From positions 47,617 through 111,616 of the forward strand of contig JAEWBO010000041.1 in NCBI GenBank assembly GCA_023391105.1: a stretch of 64,000 nt of DNA. Direction: 5' to 3'. Under the pieces are notes generated by a model that had not been told where the DNA came from, ran no database searches, and worked only from the letters and a program-made list of their open reading frames with translations. Shown one piece after another: positions 16,189 to 25,304 of the stretch (within the stretch, counting starts at the first letter, position 1; each line of letters opens with the position of its first letter). This DNA comes from Bacillota bacterium (lineage in GTDB: Bacteria > Bacillota > Clostridia > Christensenellales > SZUA-584). The translations under genes were made by a program, and so were the position numbers.

Positions 16189-18363
16189 ATGAATTTAACT
16201 GATAATGCACGCGTCGTACTGGAAAGACGGTATCTCAAAAAGGACGATAAGGGTGTTTGCGAACGTCCTGACGATATGATCCGCCGCGTAGCGGACACCA
16301 TTGCGGCGGCTGACGCCGCATACGGCAGCGATGTCGAGAAGACCGCACAGGCGTTTTATGATATGATGGACGGCTTGAGATTCATGCCCAATTCGCCCAC
16401 GCTGATGAACGCGGGGCGCGAGCTCGGGCAGCTTTCCGCGTGTTTTGTGCTTCCCATTGAAGACAGCATGGAGGGCATATTTGATACGCTGAAAAATGCC
16501 GCGATGATACATAAGAGCGGCGGCGGTACTGGCTTTTCGTTTTCACGCATCCGTCCCACAGGCGCGAGCGTTAACTCCACGGGCGGTGTGGCCAGCGGCC
16601 CCATCAGCTTCATGAAGGTGTTCAACTCATCCACCGAAGCGGTCAAGCAGGGCGGCACCCGCCGCGGCGCGAACATGGGGATATTGCGCGTCGACCATCC
16701 GGATATCATGGAATTTATCGCGTGCAAGAGCGACCTTACACAGATGACCAACTTCAACATCAGCGTCGGTCTGACGGAAAAGTTCATGCAGGCCGTGATT
16801 GCCGATAAGAAATACGACCTCATTGACCCCGCAACCAAGAAAAAGATGGGCAGCCTCAATGCCAAGGACGTCTATGAGACCATTGTCGAGATGGCGTGGA
16901 CGAGCGGCGAGCCTGGTATCGTGTTCCTCGACCGCATCAACAACGACAACCCTGAGCCTGCTGCGGGTGAAATCGAGAGCACCAACCCGTGCGGCGAACA
17001 GCCGCTGCTGCCGTTTGAGAGCTGCAATTTGGGTTCTGTCAACTTAAACGCATTCGTTATAGATGGAAAAATCGATTATGACGGGCTTGGCGAGACCGTT
17101 GCGCTTGCGGTGCATTTTCTTGACAATGTCATCGACGTAAATCGATACCCTCTTTCGATCATCGAACAAACAACAAAAAGCATGCGCAAAATCGGCCTGG
17201 GTGTGATGGGCTTTGCGGACATGCTCTATAAGCTTGGAATTCCCTACAACAGTGAAGAAGCGGTCAAGACCGCGAAAGAACTCATGAATTACATACAGCT
17301 GAGCGCACGCAAAGCGTCCGAAGCGTTGGGTGAGGTACGCGGAAGCTTCCCGATGTTTGAGCAGAGTGTATATAAAAAACAAGGCATAAAAGCGATGCGC
17401 AACGCGACGGTGTCGACAATTGCGCCCACGGGTACGATTTCCATTATTGCAGGCACCTCGAGCGGCATTGAGCCTGTGTTTGCGATCTCTTATATCCGCA
17501 ATGTGATGGACGACGACAAGCTGGTTGAGGTGCACCCGTACTTTGAGCAGGTCGCCAAACAGCGCGGCTTTTACAGCAAAAAGCTAATGCAGACCATTGC
17601 GCAAAAAGGCACTCTGCATGGCATTGAGGAGATTCCCGAGGATGTCCGGCGCGTGTTTGTGACAGCGCACGATATTTCGCCCGAGTATCATATTCGTATG
17701 CAAAGCGCGTTTCAGGAATCCACCGACAACGCGGTGTCCAAAACAGTTAACTTCGCCAAAACAGCAACAAAACAGGATGTGCGCGACGCGTACGATCTCG
17801 CTTATGAGCTGGGGCTCAAGGGCGTCACGATATACCGTGACGGCAGCCGTCAGGGGCAGGTGCTCAGTGTCGGCGAAAAGACAGAAGAGAAAGAAGACGA
17901 TGCAATACTTGCTCCGCGTGAGCGTCCGGAGATCACAAAGGGTATCACGCAGAAGATCAAAATCGGCTGCGGCAATCTGTACGTGACTGTGAACTATGAT
18001 AACAAGGGTATTTGCGAGGTTTTCACCAACGTCGGTCGTGCCGGAGGGTGTCCGTCCCAATCCGAAGCAACGAGCCGTCTTGTGTCTATGGCGCTGCGAT
18101 CCGGCGTGGATGCGGACAGCATCATCGAGCAGCTCCGCGGTATCCGCTGCCATTCCACATTGCGTCAAAAAGGCCTGAAGGTGCTGTCTTGCCCGGATGC
18201 AATCGGTCGCGTGCTCGAACGCGTGGTTGAGCTGCGCGGCGGGGATGCAGATGCGCATGAAGACAGCGGCAGCGCGGCAAAATGCCCCGAATGTGCGTCG
18301 AAAATGGAGCATGAGGGTGGCTGTGTGGTCTGCCGTTCGTGCGGTTACTCCAAATGCGGCTGA
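16189..18363 (+). CDS. nrdJ: Adenosylcobalamin-dependent (class II) ribonucleotide reductase
   Basis: Reduces ribonucleotides to deoxyribonucleotides with adenosylcobalamin, needing neither oxygen nor a glycyl radical. 724 residues. Recognisable blocks: RFMPNSPTLMNAG, SGGGTGFSFSRIRP, NPCGEQPLLPFESCNLGS with the active-site Cys and Glu, and TVSTIAPTGTIS. The C-terminal part has the TSCPDAI-like segment LSCPDAIGR and a terminal zinc-ribbon-like Cys set (CPECASK...CVVCRSCGYSKCG). SD AGGAGGGG is strong. It is monocistronic with an NrdR-box promoter. The cell must therefore make or import B12. Confidence 0.95.
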   Translation: MNLTDNARVVLERRYLKKDDKGVCERPDDMIRRVADTIAAADAAYGSDVEKTAQAFYDMMDGLRFMPNSPTLMNAGRELGQLSACFVLPIEDSMEGIFDTLKNAAMIHKSGGGTGFSFSRIRPTGASVNSTGGVASGPISFMKVFNSSTEAVKQGGTRRGANMGILRVDHPDIMEFIACKSDLTQMTNFNISVGLTEKFMQAVIADKKYDLIDPATKKKMGSLNAKDVYETIVEMAWTSGEPGIVFLDRINNDNPEPAAGEIESTNPCGEQPLLPFESCNLGSVNLNAFVIDGKIDYDGLGETVALAVHFLDNVIDVNRYPLSIIEQTTKSMRKIGLGVMGFADMLYKLGIPYNSEEAVKTAKELMNYIQLSARKASEALGEVRGSFPMFEQSVYKKQGIKAMRNATVSTIAPTGTISIIAGTSSGIEPVFAISYIRNVMDDDKLVEVHPYFEQVAKQRGFYSKKLMQTIAQKGTLHGIEEIPEDVRRVFVTAHDISPEYHIRMQSAFQESTDNAVSKTVNFAKTATKQDVRDAYDLAYELGLKGVTIYRDGSRQGQVLSVGEKTEEKEDDAILAPRERPEITKGITQKIKIGCGNLYVTVNYDNKGICEVFTNVGRAGGCPSQSEATSRLVSMALRSGVDADSIIEQLRGIRCHSTLRQKGLKVLSCPDAIGRVLERVVELRGGDADAHEDSGSAAKCPECASKMEHEGGCVVCRSCGYSKCG

Positions 18364-18494
18364 TATTATCGTAATTTTCCGTTGTGCTGTCTTGACTTTT
18401 CATATATAATTTCAAATAGTATAGAATTGGTGGAACAAAACATTTAATATCTGCGTCATATAGTTGATATCGTAGATTAAGGATGTGGTGGGGG

Positions 18495-19388
18495 ATGGAT
18501 TGCAGGATCGTACAACAGAATATCGATCTTTTCGTTGACGGCATGCTCAGCGAAACCGACCGGCAGCAGCTTTTGGATCATGCCGCATCTTGCGTGTCCT
18601 GTCAAAAGGCCATTGATGATGCGCTGTGTCTGAAAAATGCGCTGGGTTCGCTTGGTGAGCTGGAGCCGCCTCAGGGGCTGGCTTTGTCGGCGATTAAAAA
18701 AGCGAAAAAGAAAAAGCCGTTATTTGCGTACGTGTCTGTCGCGACGGCGGCAGTGGCTGCGGCGATTGGCTTAGTGGTTGTGCTGACTTCGGGAACCAAC
18801 ATGGATAACTCCATAAGAATGGCGGACGAATCTGCTGTGTACTCAATGAGAGCCGCTGATAACGGCACGGGAAGTGCCGAAATGGCACCTCAAGAGGAAG
18901 CAGATATAATGCTGGATGGTGCTACGGAGGATGTGGCGTCAGATGAATCGGAAGCCCTGCAAGCGCCTAAAGTGGAGTTTCGCGCAGAAGCATATACCAG
19001 TGAGGATGAATTTATAACCGCAGAAGGCGGCAGCTATTATAAACCCGTAGTGCTGCCCGAAGATGCCGCACTTGAAAGCATCGCTGTGGATGAGGAATCA
19101 ATCGTATTCACTTATCGGCTTGATAACCAAGACGCTTTCCGATTTGCATGGCTGGATTCTCTTGATCAAAACGGTCTTAAGGATTGGCTTGTGAAAGGCT
19201 ACGGAGACCTTTCCAATCTTGATTTTGACGGCACATATTACATGGCCGAAGGCGCGGAGACAAGGGATGTTTACTGGGAACAGGACGGGGATGCGTTTTA
19301 TGCGGCTGTGCCCGTATGGTTCACAGCAGACGATATTGCGGCTTACTGTACGGCACAGTTTGTGGTTGTAGATACGGACGAAGAATAG
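18495..19388 (+). CDS. Zinc-finger anti-sigma-factor-like membrane protein
   Basis: Putative transmembrane anti-sigma or ZAS-domain protein of about 297 residues. The N-terminus has the HxxxCxxC zinc motif (DHAASCVSCQ) with an upstream Cys at position 3. A basic KKAKKKK stretch precedes one TM helix, and an acidic extracytoplasmic domain follows (MAPQEEADI and onward) with a beta-rich end. The start is uncertain: ATG 18495 follows GGTGGGGG closely, ATG 18483 is four codons upstream in the same frame. No sigma-factor gene adjoins it, which is unusual for the family. A terminator lies about 60 bases downstream. Confidence 0.72.
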   Translation: MDCRIVQQNIDLFVDGMLSETDRQQLLDHAASCVSCQKAIDDALCLKNALGSLGELEPPQGLALSAIKKAKKKKPLFAYVSVATAAVAAAIGLVVVLTSGTNMDNSIRMADESAVYSMRAADNGTGSAEMAPQEEADIMLDGATEDVASDESEALQAPKVEFRAEAYTSEDEFITAEGGSYYKPVVLPEDAALESIAVDEESIVFTYRLDNQDAFRFAWLDSLDQNGLKDWLVKGYGDLSNLDFDGTYYMAEGAETRDVYWEQDGDAFYAAVPVWFTADDIAAYCTAQFVVVDTDEE

Positions 19389-19450
19389 CAAAATTTTCTG
19401 GCTTTGCGGTAGGCAGACGGATACAAAAAATATTAATCATAGCTTTTAAT

Positions 19451-19480
19451 AATGACAGGGAGCGTGATCTCTGTCATTTT
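19451..19480 (+). terminator. Terminator after the anti-sigma-like gene
   Basis: AATGACAG pairs with CTGTCATT, extended by GA/TC, followed by TTTTCGTTT. Confidence 0.75.
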
Positions 19481-19610
19481 CGTTTGTTATAGAAGAAAAG
19501 CACGCTTTGTGCGCGAAGTGAAAGTCAGCCTTAGCGTTAACAATAATCGATAGAGTCATAATCAACATAATCGTCGTATTAGATCGTATATGAAAACATG
19601 CACCCCGTTG

Positions 19611-19643
19611 GTCATCCTGAGGAACGAAGTGACGAAGGGTCTG
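19611..19643. repeat. Possible dispersed GTCATCCTGAG-type repeat
   Basis: In the 335-bp gap 19389-19723 the string GTCATCCTGAGGAACGAAG, followed by a GACGAAGGGTCT-like end, resembles a short sequence that recurs in intergenic DNA of many bacteria. This is recognised from memory, with no second copy in the window. Apart from this and two terminators, the gap holds nothing recognisable. Confidence 0.35.
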
Positions 19644-19677
19644 TATCAGATTCTATTCCACCAAGAAATAAGCATAC

Positions 19678-19708
19678 AAAAAAAGCTGACACATGAGATG
19701 TCAGCTTT
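19678..19708 (-). terminator. Terminator of the minus-strand membrane-protein gene
   Basis: AAAGCTGACA pairs with TGTCAGCTTT around a 7-base loop. On the minus strand it is followed by a run of seven T residues. Confidence 0.88.
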
Positions 19709-19723
19709 CTGTTGGTTAATTGT

Positions 19724-20344
19724 CTATTCTTTTTGCTTATCCTCGGTTTCTTCTTCAACACCTTGAATCTTACCGATATCATCAGCGGTATTGTTTTGCT
19801 CCAGCTCGCGGGACATCGCGGCGATTTTCTCTTCAACCGTCATCGGACGATTGGGGTCTTCCGCATGCGGCTCATCTTCAGAGGGCTCCGGTTTTTCGGG
19901 GATGCGGATCGGCGGCAGTGTGCCGCTTGCCTTGCGCTTGAAGTAGCGTATGAGCGGCAAAAGTATGCCCAAACCCAAGAGCAGCGCGCAAAGGCCTGCA
20001 ATAATGAGTATTTTAACCGTATTGTCGAGCTTGGTAAGCATATCATTGCTATTCGAGTATAGCCCCAATATTGTAAAAACGATGACAGAAGCCAGTATGC
20101 CATCCATCAAAGCAAGGGAGAAAAGATTGAGCCTTAAACGGTATTTGTTTTCGATTGATCTGCGGCCCATCATAACCACCAAAAATACGACGACGAAAAT
20201 GTAGTTTAGAAGGCTGTTTTCATCGCTTACAAGCTTGGATGGCAGGATGATAGATAAAAAAAGCGCGACGGCTGCCACGATGCCAAGTACAATTTGTATA
20301 GCGCGCAGCTGCTTATCGGTCAGCTTTTGTTTGTTTGTTTCCAT
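19724..20344 (-). CDS. Four-helix membrane protein of unknown function
   Basis: 206 residues, no family recognised. Four hydrophobic helices are visible: about 18-36, 47-60, 77-95 and 111-131. They are followed by a basic stop-transfer RYFKRKASG and a proline- and acid-rich cytoplasmic tail ending in EDKQKE. Short charged loops (RRSIENKYRLRLN) link the helices. SD GGAGAG precedes the ATG. It stands alone with its own terminator, divergent from the EF-G-like gene, so both may share the 20345-20521 interval for promoters, although no clear hexamers were identified there. Confidence 0.72.
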   Translation of the reverse strand: METNKQKLTDKQLRAIQIVLGIVAAVALFLSIILPSKLVSDENSLLNYIFVVVFLVVMMGRRSIENKYRLRLNLFSLALMDGILASVIVFTILGLYSNSNDMLTKLDNTVKILIIAGLCALLLGLGILLPLIRYFKRKASGTLPPIRIPEKPEPSEDEPHAEDPNRPMTVEEKIAAMSRELEQNNTADDIGKIQGVEEETEDKQKE

Positions 20345-20521
20345 TATACTCTCCTTGATTCATTTATTGTCGATATTATTACATAGTTCTAAGTGAAATT
20401 CCAGAGCATAATTAAAAATTCGTATTTATTTTTGGAAATGTTTCTGATAGAATGAATGTTAATCACGATTAAACCGGTATGGCAAAAAGTAATACCGGCA
20501 GCAAAAAGTTGGAGGATATGT

Positions 20522-22603
20522 ATGAAATTTTATGGTACGGGCGACATAAGAAACATAACTCTCGTGGGGCATGGCGGCGAGGGTAAGACCACTTTGGCCG
20601 AAGCTATGCTTTTTTGCAGCGGTGCAATTGACAGACAGGGCAAAACCGAAGACGGCAATACGGTGATGGATTTTGATCCCGAGGAGACAAAGCGTCACAT
20701 TTCGTTAAGCTCTGCTATCGCGCCCGTGGAATGGAACGCGACGAAGATCAACATCATTGACACGCCGGGATATTTTGATTTTATCGGTGATGCGACTTCG
20801 GGATATAATCTGGCCGACAGCGCGCTGATTCTTGTCAGCGGCCTTTCCGGTCTCTCGGTAGGTGCCGAGAAAGCATGGGAAGCCTGCACAGATGCCGGTT
20901 TATCCAAGGCGTTCTTCATTAATCAGATGGACAAGGAAAATGTCGATTTCGATAAAGCAATCGACAGTCTTAAAGATAAGTTCGGCCCTCGTGTCACAGT
21001 GATGCAGCTGCCAATCGGACAGGGCCTTAACTTCAAGGGTATTCTTGATGTGATCGATATGAAGTCTTATGAGTTCGATGGAAAGAAAGTGAAGCCCGTC
21101 GATGTTCCGGCGGATTTAAAGGCTAAAGCCAGCGAGATCAGAGAAGCCATCATTGAAAATGCGGCAGAAAATGACGAAACACTCATGGAAAAGTTCTTTG
21201 AAGGCGAAGAGCTTTCCAAGGAAGATATCATAAAGGGCCTTAAAGTGGGTATCGAAGCAGGCGATGTGGTGCCGGTATTCATAGGAGCGGCCGCGCCGAA
21301 CCTTGGCGTGTCGTTGCTGCTGGATAACCTCGTGGCCTTCATGCCCTCCCCAGACAAGGCGATCAGCATAAAGGGGAAAAATTCGAAGGGTGAGGAAGTG
21401 ACTTACACAGCCGATCCCAAGCAGCCGTTTGCTGCTCAGATTTATAAGACCGTGGCGGATCCGTTTGTGGGCAAGCTGTCTGTTTTCAAGGTTTTGGGCG
21501 GCGAGCTGACAGCCGGACATGCCATCAAAAACGGCAATACAGGCAAATCTGAAAAGTTCGGCCAGATTTACGTGATGCAGGGTAAAAAGCAGACGGGTGT
21601 GGAGAAGCTGACTGCGGGAGACATCGGTGCGCTGGCCAAGCTGCAGCATTCTGATACCGGCAATACGCTTTGTGACGAAGCACACGGCGTTGTGTTCCCC
21701 GACATCGTGTTCCCCGAGCCGTGCATTTCGCTCGCGGTCAGCGCGAAGAAGCAGGGCGAGGAAGAAAAGGTGTTTGCCGGTCTGCACAGGCTCGAAGAGG
21801 AAGACCCGACTTTCAAGGTCGTCAAGCAGGCTGATACCTCCGACACGCTGGTCAGCGGCCTTGGCGAGCTGCATCTTGAAGTGATATGCAAGAAGCTCCA
21901 TAATAAATTCGGCGTGGAAGCACAGCTTACCGACCCGCAGATACCTTACCGTGAGACCATCAAGAAGAAAGTGAAGGCGCAGGGACGTCACAAAAAACAG
22001 TCGGGCGGTCACGGACAGTTCGGTGATGTTTGGATTGAATTCGAACCGTTGTTTGATTCGACAGAAAGCTTTGAATTCGTGGATAAAGTCGTAGGCGGTG
22101 TGGTGCCTCGCAACTATATTCCCGCGGTTGAAAAGGGTCTCAGGGAAAGCCTTAGTCGCGGCGTGCTCGCGGGTTTCCCCATGGTCAATCTTCGTGCGAC
22201 ACTGTACGACGGTTCTTACCATCCGGTTGACTCGTCTGAAATGGCGTTTAAGGTGGCCGCAAGCCTAGCGTACAAAAAAGGCTGTGCCGAAGCAGGCCCG
22301 GTGTTGCTTGAACCCATTTATAAGCTCGTGGTAACCATTCCCGATGAGTACATGGGCGATATCATCGGTGATATCAACAGACGCCGCGGACGTATACTCG
22401 GTATGAATCCGGTAACGGGCGGAAATCAGGAGGTCGTCGCTGAGGTGCCGCTGGCTGAAGTGTTCAAGTACGCCACAGACCTGCGCTCCATGACACAGGC
22501 ACGTGGTTCGTTCAAAATGACGTTCGAGCGTTACGATGAGCTGCCGGGTAACCTGGCTGAGAAGGTTATCGCAAACGCGAAAAAGGATACCGAAGAAGAA
22601 TAA
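20522..22603 (+). CDS. Elongation factor G-like GTPase (EF-G paralogue)
   Basis: 693-residue translational GTPase of the EF-G2-like branch. The start at 20522 is supported by GGAGG upstream, although the frame extends to 20456. The P-loop reads GHGGEGKTT instead of the canonical AHxDxGKTT; G3 is DTPGYFDF, and G4 is NQMDKE instead of NKMD. Domains II-V follow, including the domain IV segment GGHGQFGDV. Canonical EF-G usually sits in the str operon (rpsL-rpsG-fusA-tuf), absent here, so this is probably an accessory paralogue. A strong terminator follows at once. Confidence 0.9.
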   Translation: MKFYGTGDIRNITLVGHGGEGKTTLAEAMLFCSGAIDRQGKTEDGNTVMDFDPEETKRHISLSSAIAPVEWNATKINIIDTPGYFDFIGDATSGYNLADSALILVSGLSGLSVGAEKAWEACTDAGLSKAFFINQMDKENVDFDKAIDSLKDKFGPRVTVMQLPIGQGLNFKGILDVIDMKSYEFDGKKVKPVDVPADLKAKASEIREAIIENAAENDETLMEKFFEGEELSKEDIIKGLKVGIEAGDVVPVFIGAAAPNLGVSLLLDNLVAFMPSPDKAISIKGKNSKGEEVTYTADPKQPFAAQIYKTVADPFVGKLSVFKVLGGELTAGHAIKNGNTGKSEKFGQIYVMQGKKQTGVEKLTAGDIGALAKLQHSDTGNTLCDEAHGVVFPDIVFPEPCISLAVSAKKQGEEEKVFAGLHRLEEEDPTFKVVKQADTSDTLVSGLGELHLEVICKKLHNKFGVEAQLTDPQIPYRETIKKKVKAQGRHKKQSGGHGQFGDVWIEFEPLFDSTESFEFVDKVVGGVVPRNYIPAVEKGLRESLSRGVLAGFPMVNLRATLYDGSYHPVDSSEMAFKVAASLAYKKGCAEAGPVLLEPIYKLVVTIPDEYMGDIIGDINRRRGRILGMNPVTGGNQEVVAEVPLAEVFKYATDLRSMTQARGSFKMTFERYDELPGNLAEKVIANAKKDTEEE

Positions 22604-22614
22604 GATCTATAAGG

Positions 22615-22644
22615 GGGGTGCGTCAAAATCGCACCCCTTTTTCT
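22615..22644 (+). terminator. Terminator of the EF-G-like gene
   Basis: GGGGTGCG and CGCACCCC form an 8-bp stem over TCAAAAT, followed by TTTTTCT. It abuts the 3' end of the convergent yetF-like gene. Confidence 0.92.
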
Positions 22645-23347
22645 ATTTTGTATTGGGCGGCACCGGATCGTTTTTCTGCTGAACATACAATCCCTCTGAA
22701 GCGTTCCATTCCGCGTACATGACGTTTGAGACGCCCGTAATATTAAGTCCGAGCAGTTGACTCTTCAGCCATTGCTCATCAAATCCAAGCAGCGTTAAAT
22801 TGTTGTAATCGATTTTCCCGTCGAGAATGACGGACAGATTGATGGATGACGGAGGCGGCTGTATATTAAGATCGCTTTTGTTCACACTGTCGTAAGGCGC
22901 TTTCTTAATAACAGTGATGATGCCGCTGGGCTCCACAATGGCATATTCCACCTCTCTTACGGAGAAGATATCCTTATTGCGCAAAAGGCTTAGCAGTTCT
23001 GCAAAATCCAGCTTTTCTTTAGTCAGCACATTATAATCGATGGCACCTTTTTTTATGATCAATACCGGTGAGCCTTCAATCACATTCCGGAACTTATGGG
23101 ATTTCTGTGTCAGCTTTTCTATGACATATAACAATAATGCCCAAAGAGCGATGGCATAAACGACATGAAATATGGAGGTTTCATTATCATATATGGCATT
23201 GCCAAGCAGCTCGCCCATCACGATTGCAGATATAAAATCGAACGGGGAGATCTGCTGAACATGCCGTCTGCCAATGATTTTCACGGCAAGCAGCAAAGCG
23301 ACAAAGCCAAAGAAAAGTTCTATTGTCAAGTGAAAAATTGACGGCAA
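22643..23347 (-). CDS. YetF-like (DUF421) membrane protein
   Basis: Inner-membrane protein of 234 residues, family DUF421/YetF. The TTG at 23347 is chosen because AAAGGAG lies 8 bases upstream; the frame runs to 23416 but without an SD. Two to three N-terminal TM helices include the family signature KIIGRRHVQQISPFDF and GELLGNAIYD. The C-terminal soluble YetF domain contains EGSPVLIIKKGAIDYN, ELLSLLRNKDIFSVREVEYA and ITVIKK. Related Bacillus proteins act at the spore membrane, but the role here is unknown. It is convergent with the EF-G-like gene. Confidence 0.85.
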   Translation of the reverse strand: MPSIFHLTIELFFGFVALLLAVKIIGRRHVQQISPFDFISAIVMGELLGNAIYDNETSIFHVVYAIALWALLLYVIEKLTQKSHKFRNVIEGSPVLIIKKGAIDYNVLTKEKLDFAELLSLLRNKDIFSVREVEYAIVEPSGIITVIKKAPYDSVNKSDLNIQPPPSSINLSVILDGKIDYNNLTLLGFDEQWLKSQLLGLNITGVSNVMYAEWNASEGLYVQQKNDPVPPNTK

Positions 23348-23533
23348 TATATATCTCCTTTCAAAAGCCAAGCGTTTCCCAGAATTAGTTTTCCGTGAGC
23401 GTACGGGTTTATTCATGAAGCGCCGATTGAATTATATGACTTGTCAAAATTCATCATAAGCGAATGATGTCGTTTGTATAAACGTACGTTAATTTTCACA
23501 AGATAAAATCAATTCGAGAAAGGGGTCGCATGA

Positions 23534-24187
23534 ATGCCAAAATACCATAGACTGCCGAAGCACATAGGCGTCATACCGGATGGAAACAGAAGATGGGCGC
23601 AAGGTCGCGGCTTGAACAAAGAGGATGGTTATGACTACGGAATTGATCCGGGCTTTGAGCTATATAAAGCGTGTATTGAGCTTGGTATTGAAGAAATGAC
23701 GTTCTACGGCTTCACAGTGGACAACACCAAACGGCCATCTGCTCAGACGCGCGCCTTTCAGAAAGCGTGCGTGGATGCCGTTATGAACATATCCAAATAT
23801 GATGCCAATCTGTTGATTGTGGGCAACACCGATTCGCCGCTGTTTCCCAAAGAACTGCTGCCGTACACCAAAAGAGTGAGGTTTGGCAAAGGTATCATGA
23901 AGGTCAACTTTCTTGTCAACTACGGCTGGGACTGGGACCTGAGCCGTTCGAATACAAATGAAGAAAGAAAACGAAGCTTCAGCAAAAGGATTGCATCTGC
24001 CGATATATCCAGAATAGACTTAATCATCAGGTGGGGCGGACGGCGACGTCTCAGCGGCTTTCTGCCTATACAGTCCATCTATGCGGATTTTTATGTGGTC
24101 GATGATTTATGGCCGGACTTCAAGACAGAGCATCTCTATGATGCGCTTGACTGGTATCAATTGCAGGATGTGACGCTGGGCGGATAG
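23534..24187 (+). CDS. UppS-like cis-prenyltransferase homologue
   Basis: 217 residues, shorter than the usual roughly 250 of undecaprenyl diphosphate synthase. The diphosphate-binding segment reads HIGVIPDGNRRWA (canonical xMDGNGRWA), so the catalytic Asp is present. The C-terminal block IRWGGRRRLSGFLPIQS...YADFYVVDDLWPDF parallels RTSGExRLSNFLLWQ...YAEFYFTxxLWPDF, with the usual Ser/Gly-Glu replaced. These changes suggest a divergent paralogue rather than the housekeeping UppS, which normally lies next to cdsA. SD AAAGGGG; a rnz gene follows after 27 bases, probably in one transcript. Confidence 0.82.
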   Translation: MPKYHRLPKHIGVIPDGNRRWAQGRGLNKEDGYDYGIDPGFELYKACIELGIEEMTFYGFTVDNTKRPSAQTRAFQKACVDAVMNISKYDANLLIVGNTDSPLFPKELLPYTKRVRFGKGIMKVNFLVNYGWDWDLSRSNTNEERKRSFSKRIASADISRIDLIIRWGGRRRLSGFLPIQSIYADFYVVDDLWPDFKTEHLYDALDWYQLQDVTLGG

Positions 24188-24214
24188 CCAGACCACCATA
24201 ATAAAGGGGATCCC

Positions 24215-25129
24215 ATGGTTGATATCTGTCTGTTGGGATGCGGCGGAACGATGCCGCTGCCAAATAGGCGTCTCACAGCGCTGCTGTACCGTTTTAACGG
24301 CAAAATGATACTCATCGATTGCGGCGAGGGCACGCAGGTGTCGGTGAAACAAGCGGGATGGGGCTTTAAAGCCATCGATGCTGTCTGTTTCACACACTAT
24401 CACGCAGATCATATTGCAGGGCTGCCGGGATTCTTGCTGACGCTTGGCAACGCGGGCAGGTGTGAACCGCTCACGCTTCTCGGCCCGCCCGGCTTAAACG
24501 CTGTGGTTCGCGGGCTCACGGTCATCACGCCAAATCTGCCATACGACCTTCGCATAATTGAACTGCCGGTTGACCGTGTCACGCAATACCGTGTTGATGG
24601 CGTATCCATAAGTTCTCTGCCTGTAAATCACGCGATACAGTGCCTTGCATACAGCCTGGAAATCTCGCGTACCGGCCGTTTCAATGTCCGGCAAGCGCAA
24701 AGCCTCGGTATTCCTGTGCCATTCTGGAGCAAGCTTCAGAATGGTGAATCGGTCGAACATGAAGGGCGATACTTTACGCCCGACATGGTATTGGGACCGC
24801 AACGAAAGGGCATCAAGGTCACGTACTGCACGGACACACGTCCCACCAAGGCACTGCCTGCGTTTTGCGGCAATTCCGATATACTCATATGTGAAGGTAT
24901 GTATGGTGAAGACGAGAAGCTGCAAGTCGCTGTGGAGAAGAAGCATATGATAATTTCGGAAGCGGCGGCGCTGGCAAAGGAAGCGGCTTGCAAAGAGCTT
25001 TGGCTGACGCATTACAGCCCGTCGCTACATGATCCGGCCATTTTTCTGGATGGCATAAAACGCATTTTTCTAAACACATACGCAGGGTATGATCTAACAA
25101 TCAAAACGCTCGGATATGAACAACAGTGA
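24215..25129 (+). CDS. rnz: Ribonuclease Z (tRNA 3' endonuclease)
   Basis: Metallo-beta-lactamase-fold endonuclease that trims tRNA 3' trailers. 304 residues. The zinc motif is FTHYHADHIAGLPG (HxHxDH), with the IDCGEGTQ strand ahead of it. SLPVNHAIQCLAYSLE and YCTDTRP carry later His and Asp ligands, and LTHYSP is the terminal His motif. SD AAAGGGG lies ahead of the ATG. It directly follows the UppS-like gene. The next 160 bases are AT-rich and mark the edge of a compositionally different restriction island. Confidence 0.94.
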   Translation: MVDICLLGCGGTMPLPNRRLTALLYRFNGKMILIDCGEGTQVSVKQAGWGFKAIDAVCFTHYHADHIAGLPGFLLTLGNAGRCEPLTLLGPPGLNAVVRGLTVITPNLPYDLRIIELPVDRVTQYRVDGVSISSLPVNHAIQCLAYSLEISRTGRFNVRQAQSLGIPVPFWSKLQNGESVEHEGRYFTPDMVLGPQRKGIKVTYCTDTRPTKALPAFCGNSDILICEGMYGEDEKLQVAVEKKHMIISEAAALAKEAACKELWLTHYSPSLHDPAIFLDGIKRIFLNTYAGYDLTIKTLGYEQQ

Positions 25130-25265
25130 AAAATGATTGCTTATATATTCAGTAAAAGGCGAATATTGATAAATCAAAATCTGCTTTTTCGCTACCCTAT
25201 ATGGTATCAAATAATAATTTTAACTACAATTTATTGATCATAGTACGTTTTTTTGTATTAGTATG

Positions 25266-25274
25266 TGGTATAAT
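25266..25274 (+). promoter_or_regulatory. Extended -10 promoter of the restriction-modification operon
   Basis: TGG TATAAT (TGn extended -10) lies 31 bases before the methyltransferase ATG; no good -35 is present at 17 bases. It is in AT-rich DNA, 25130-25304, otherwise featureless. Confidence 0.5.
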
Positions 25275-25304
25275 ATAAACAAATATTAAAAAGTGGAGTA
25301 TACC

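Noticed and set aside
21116..22222. 368-codon minus-strand frame inside the EF-G-like gene
   Set aside because: Shadow of the codon pattern of a clear GTPase gene; no recognisable domain.
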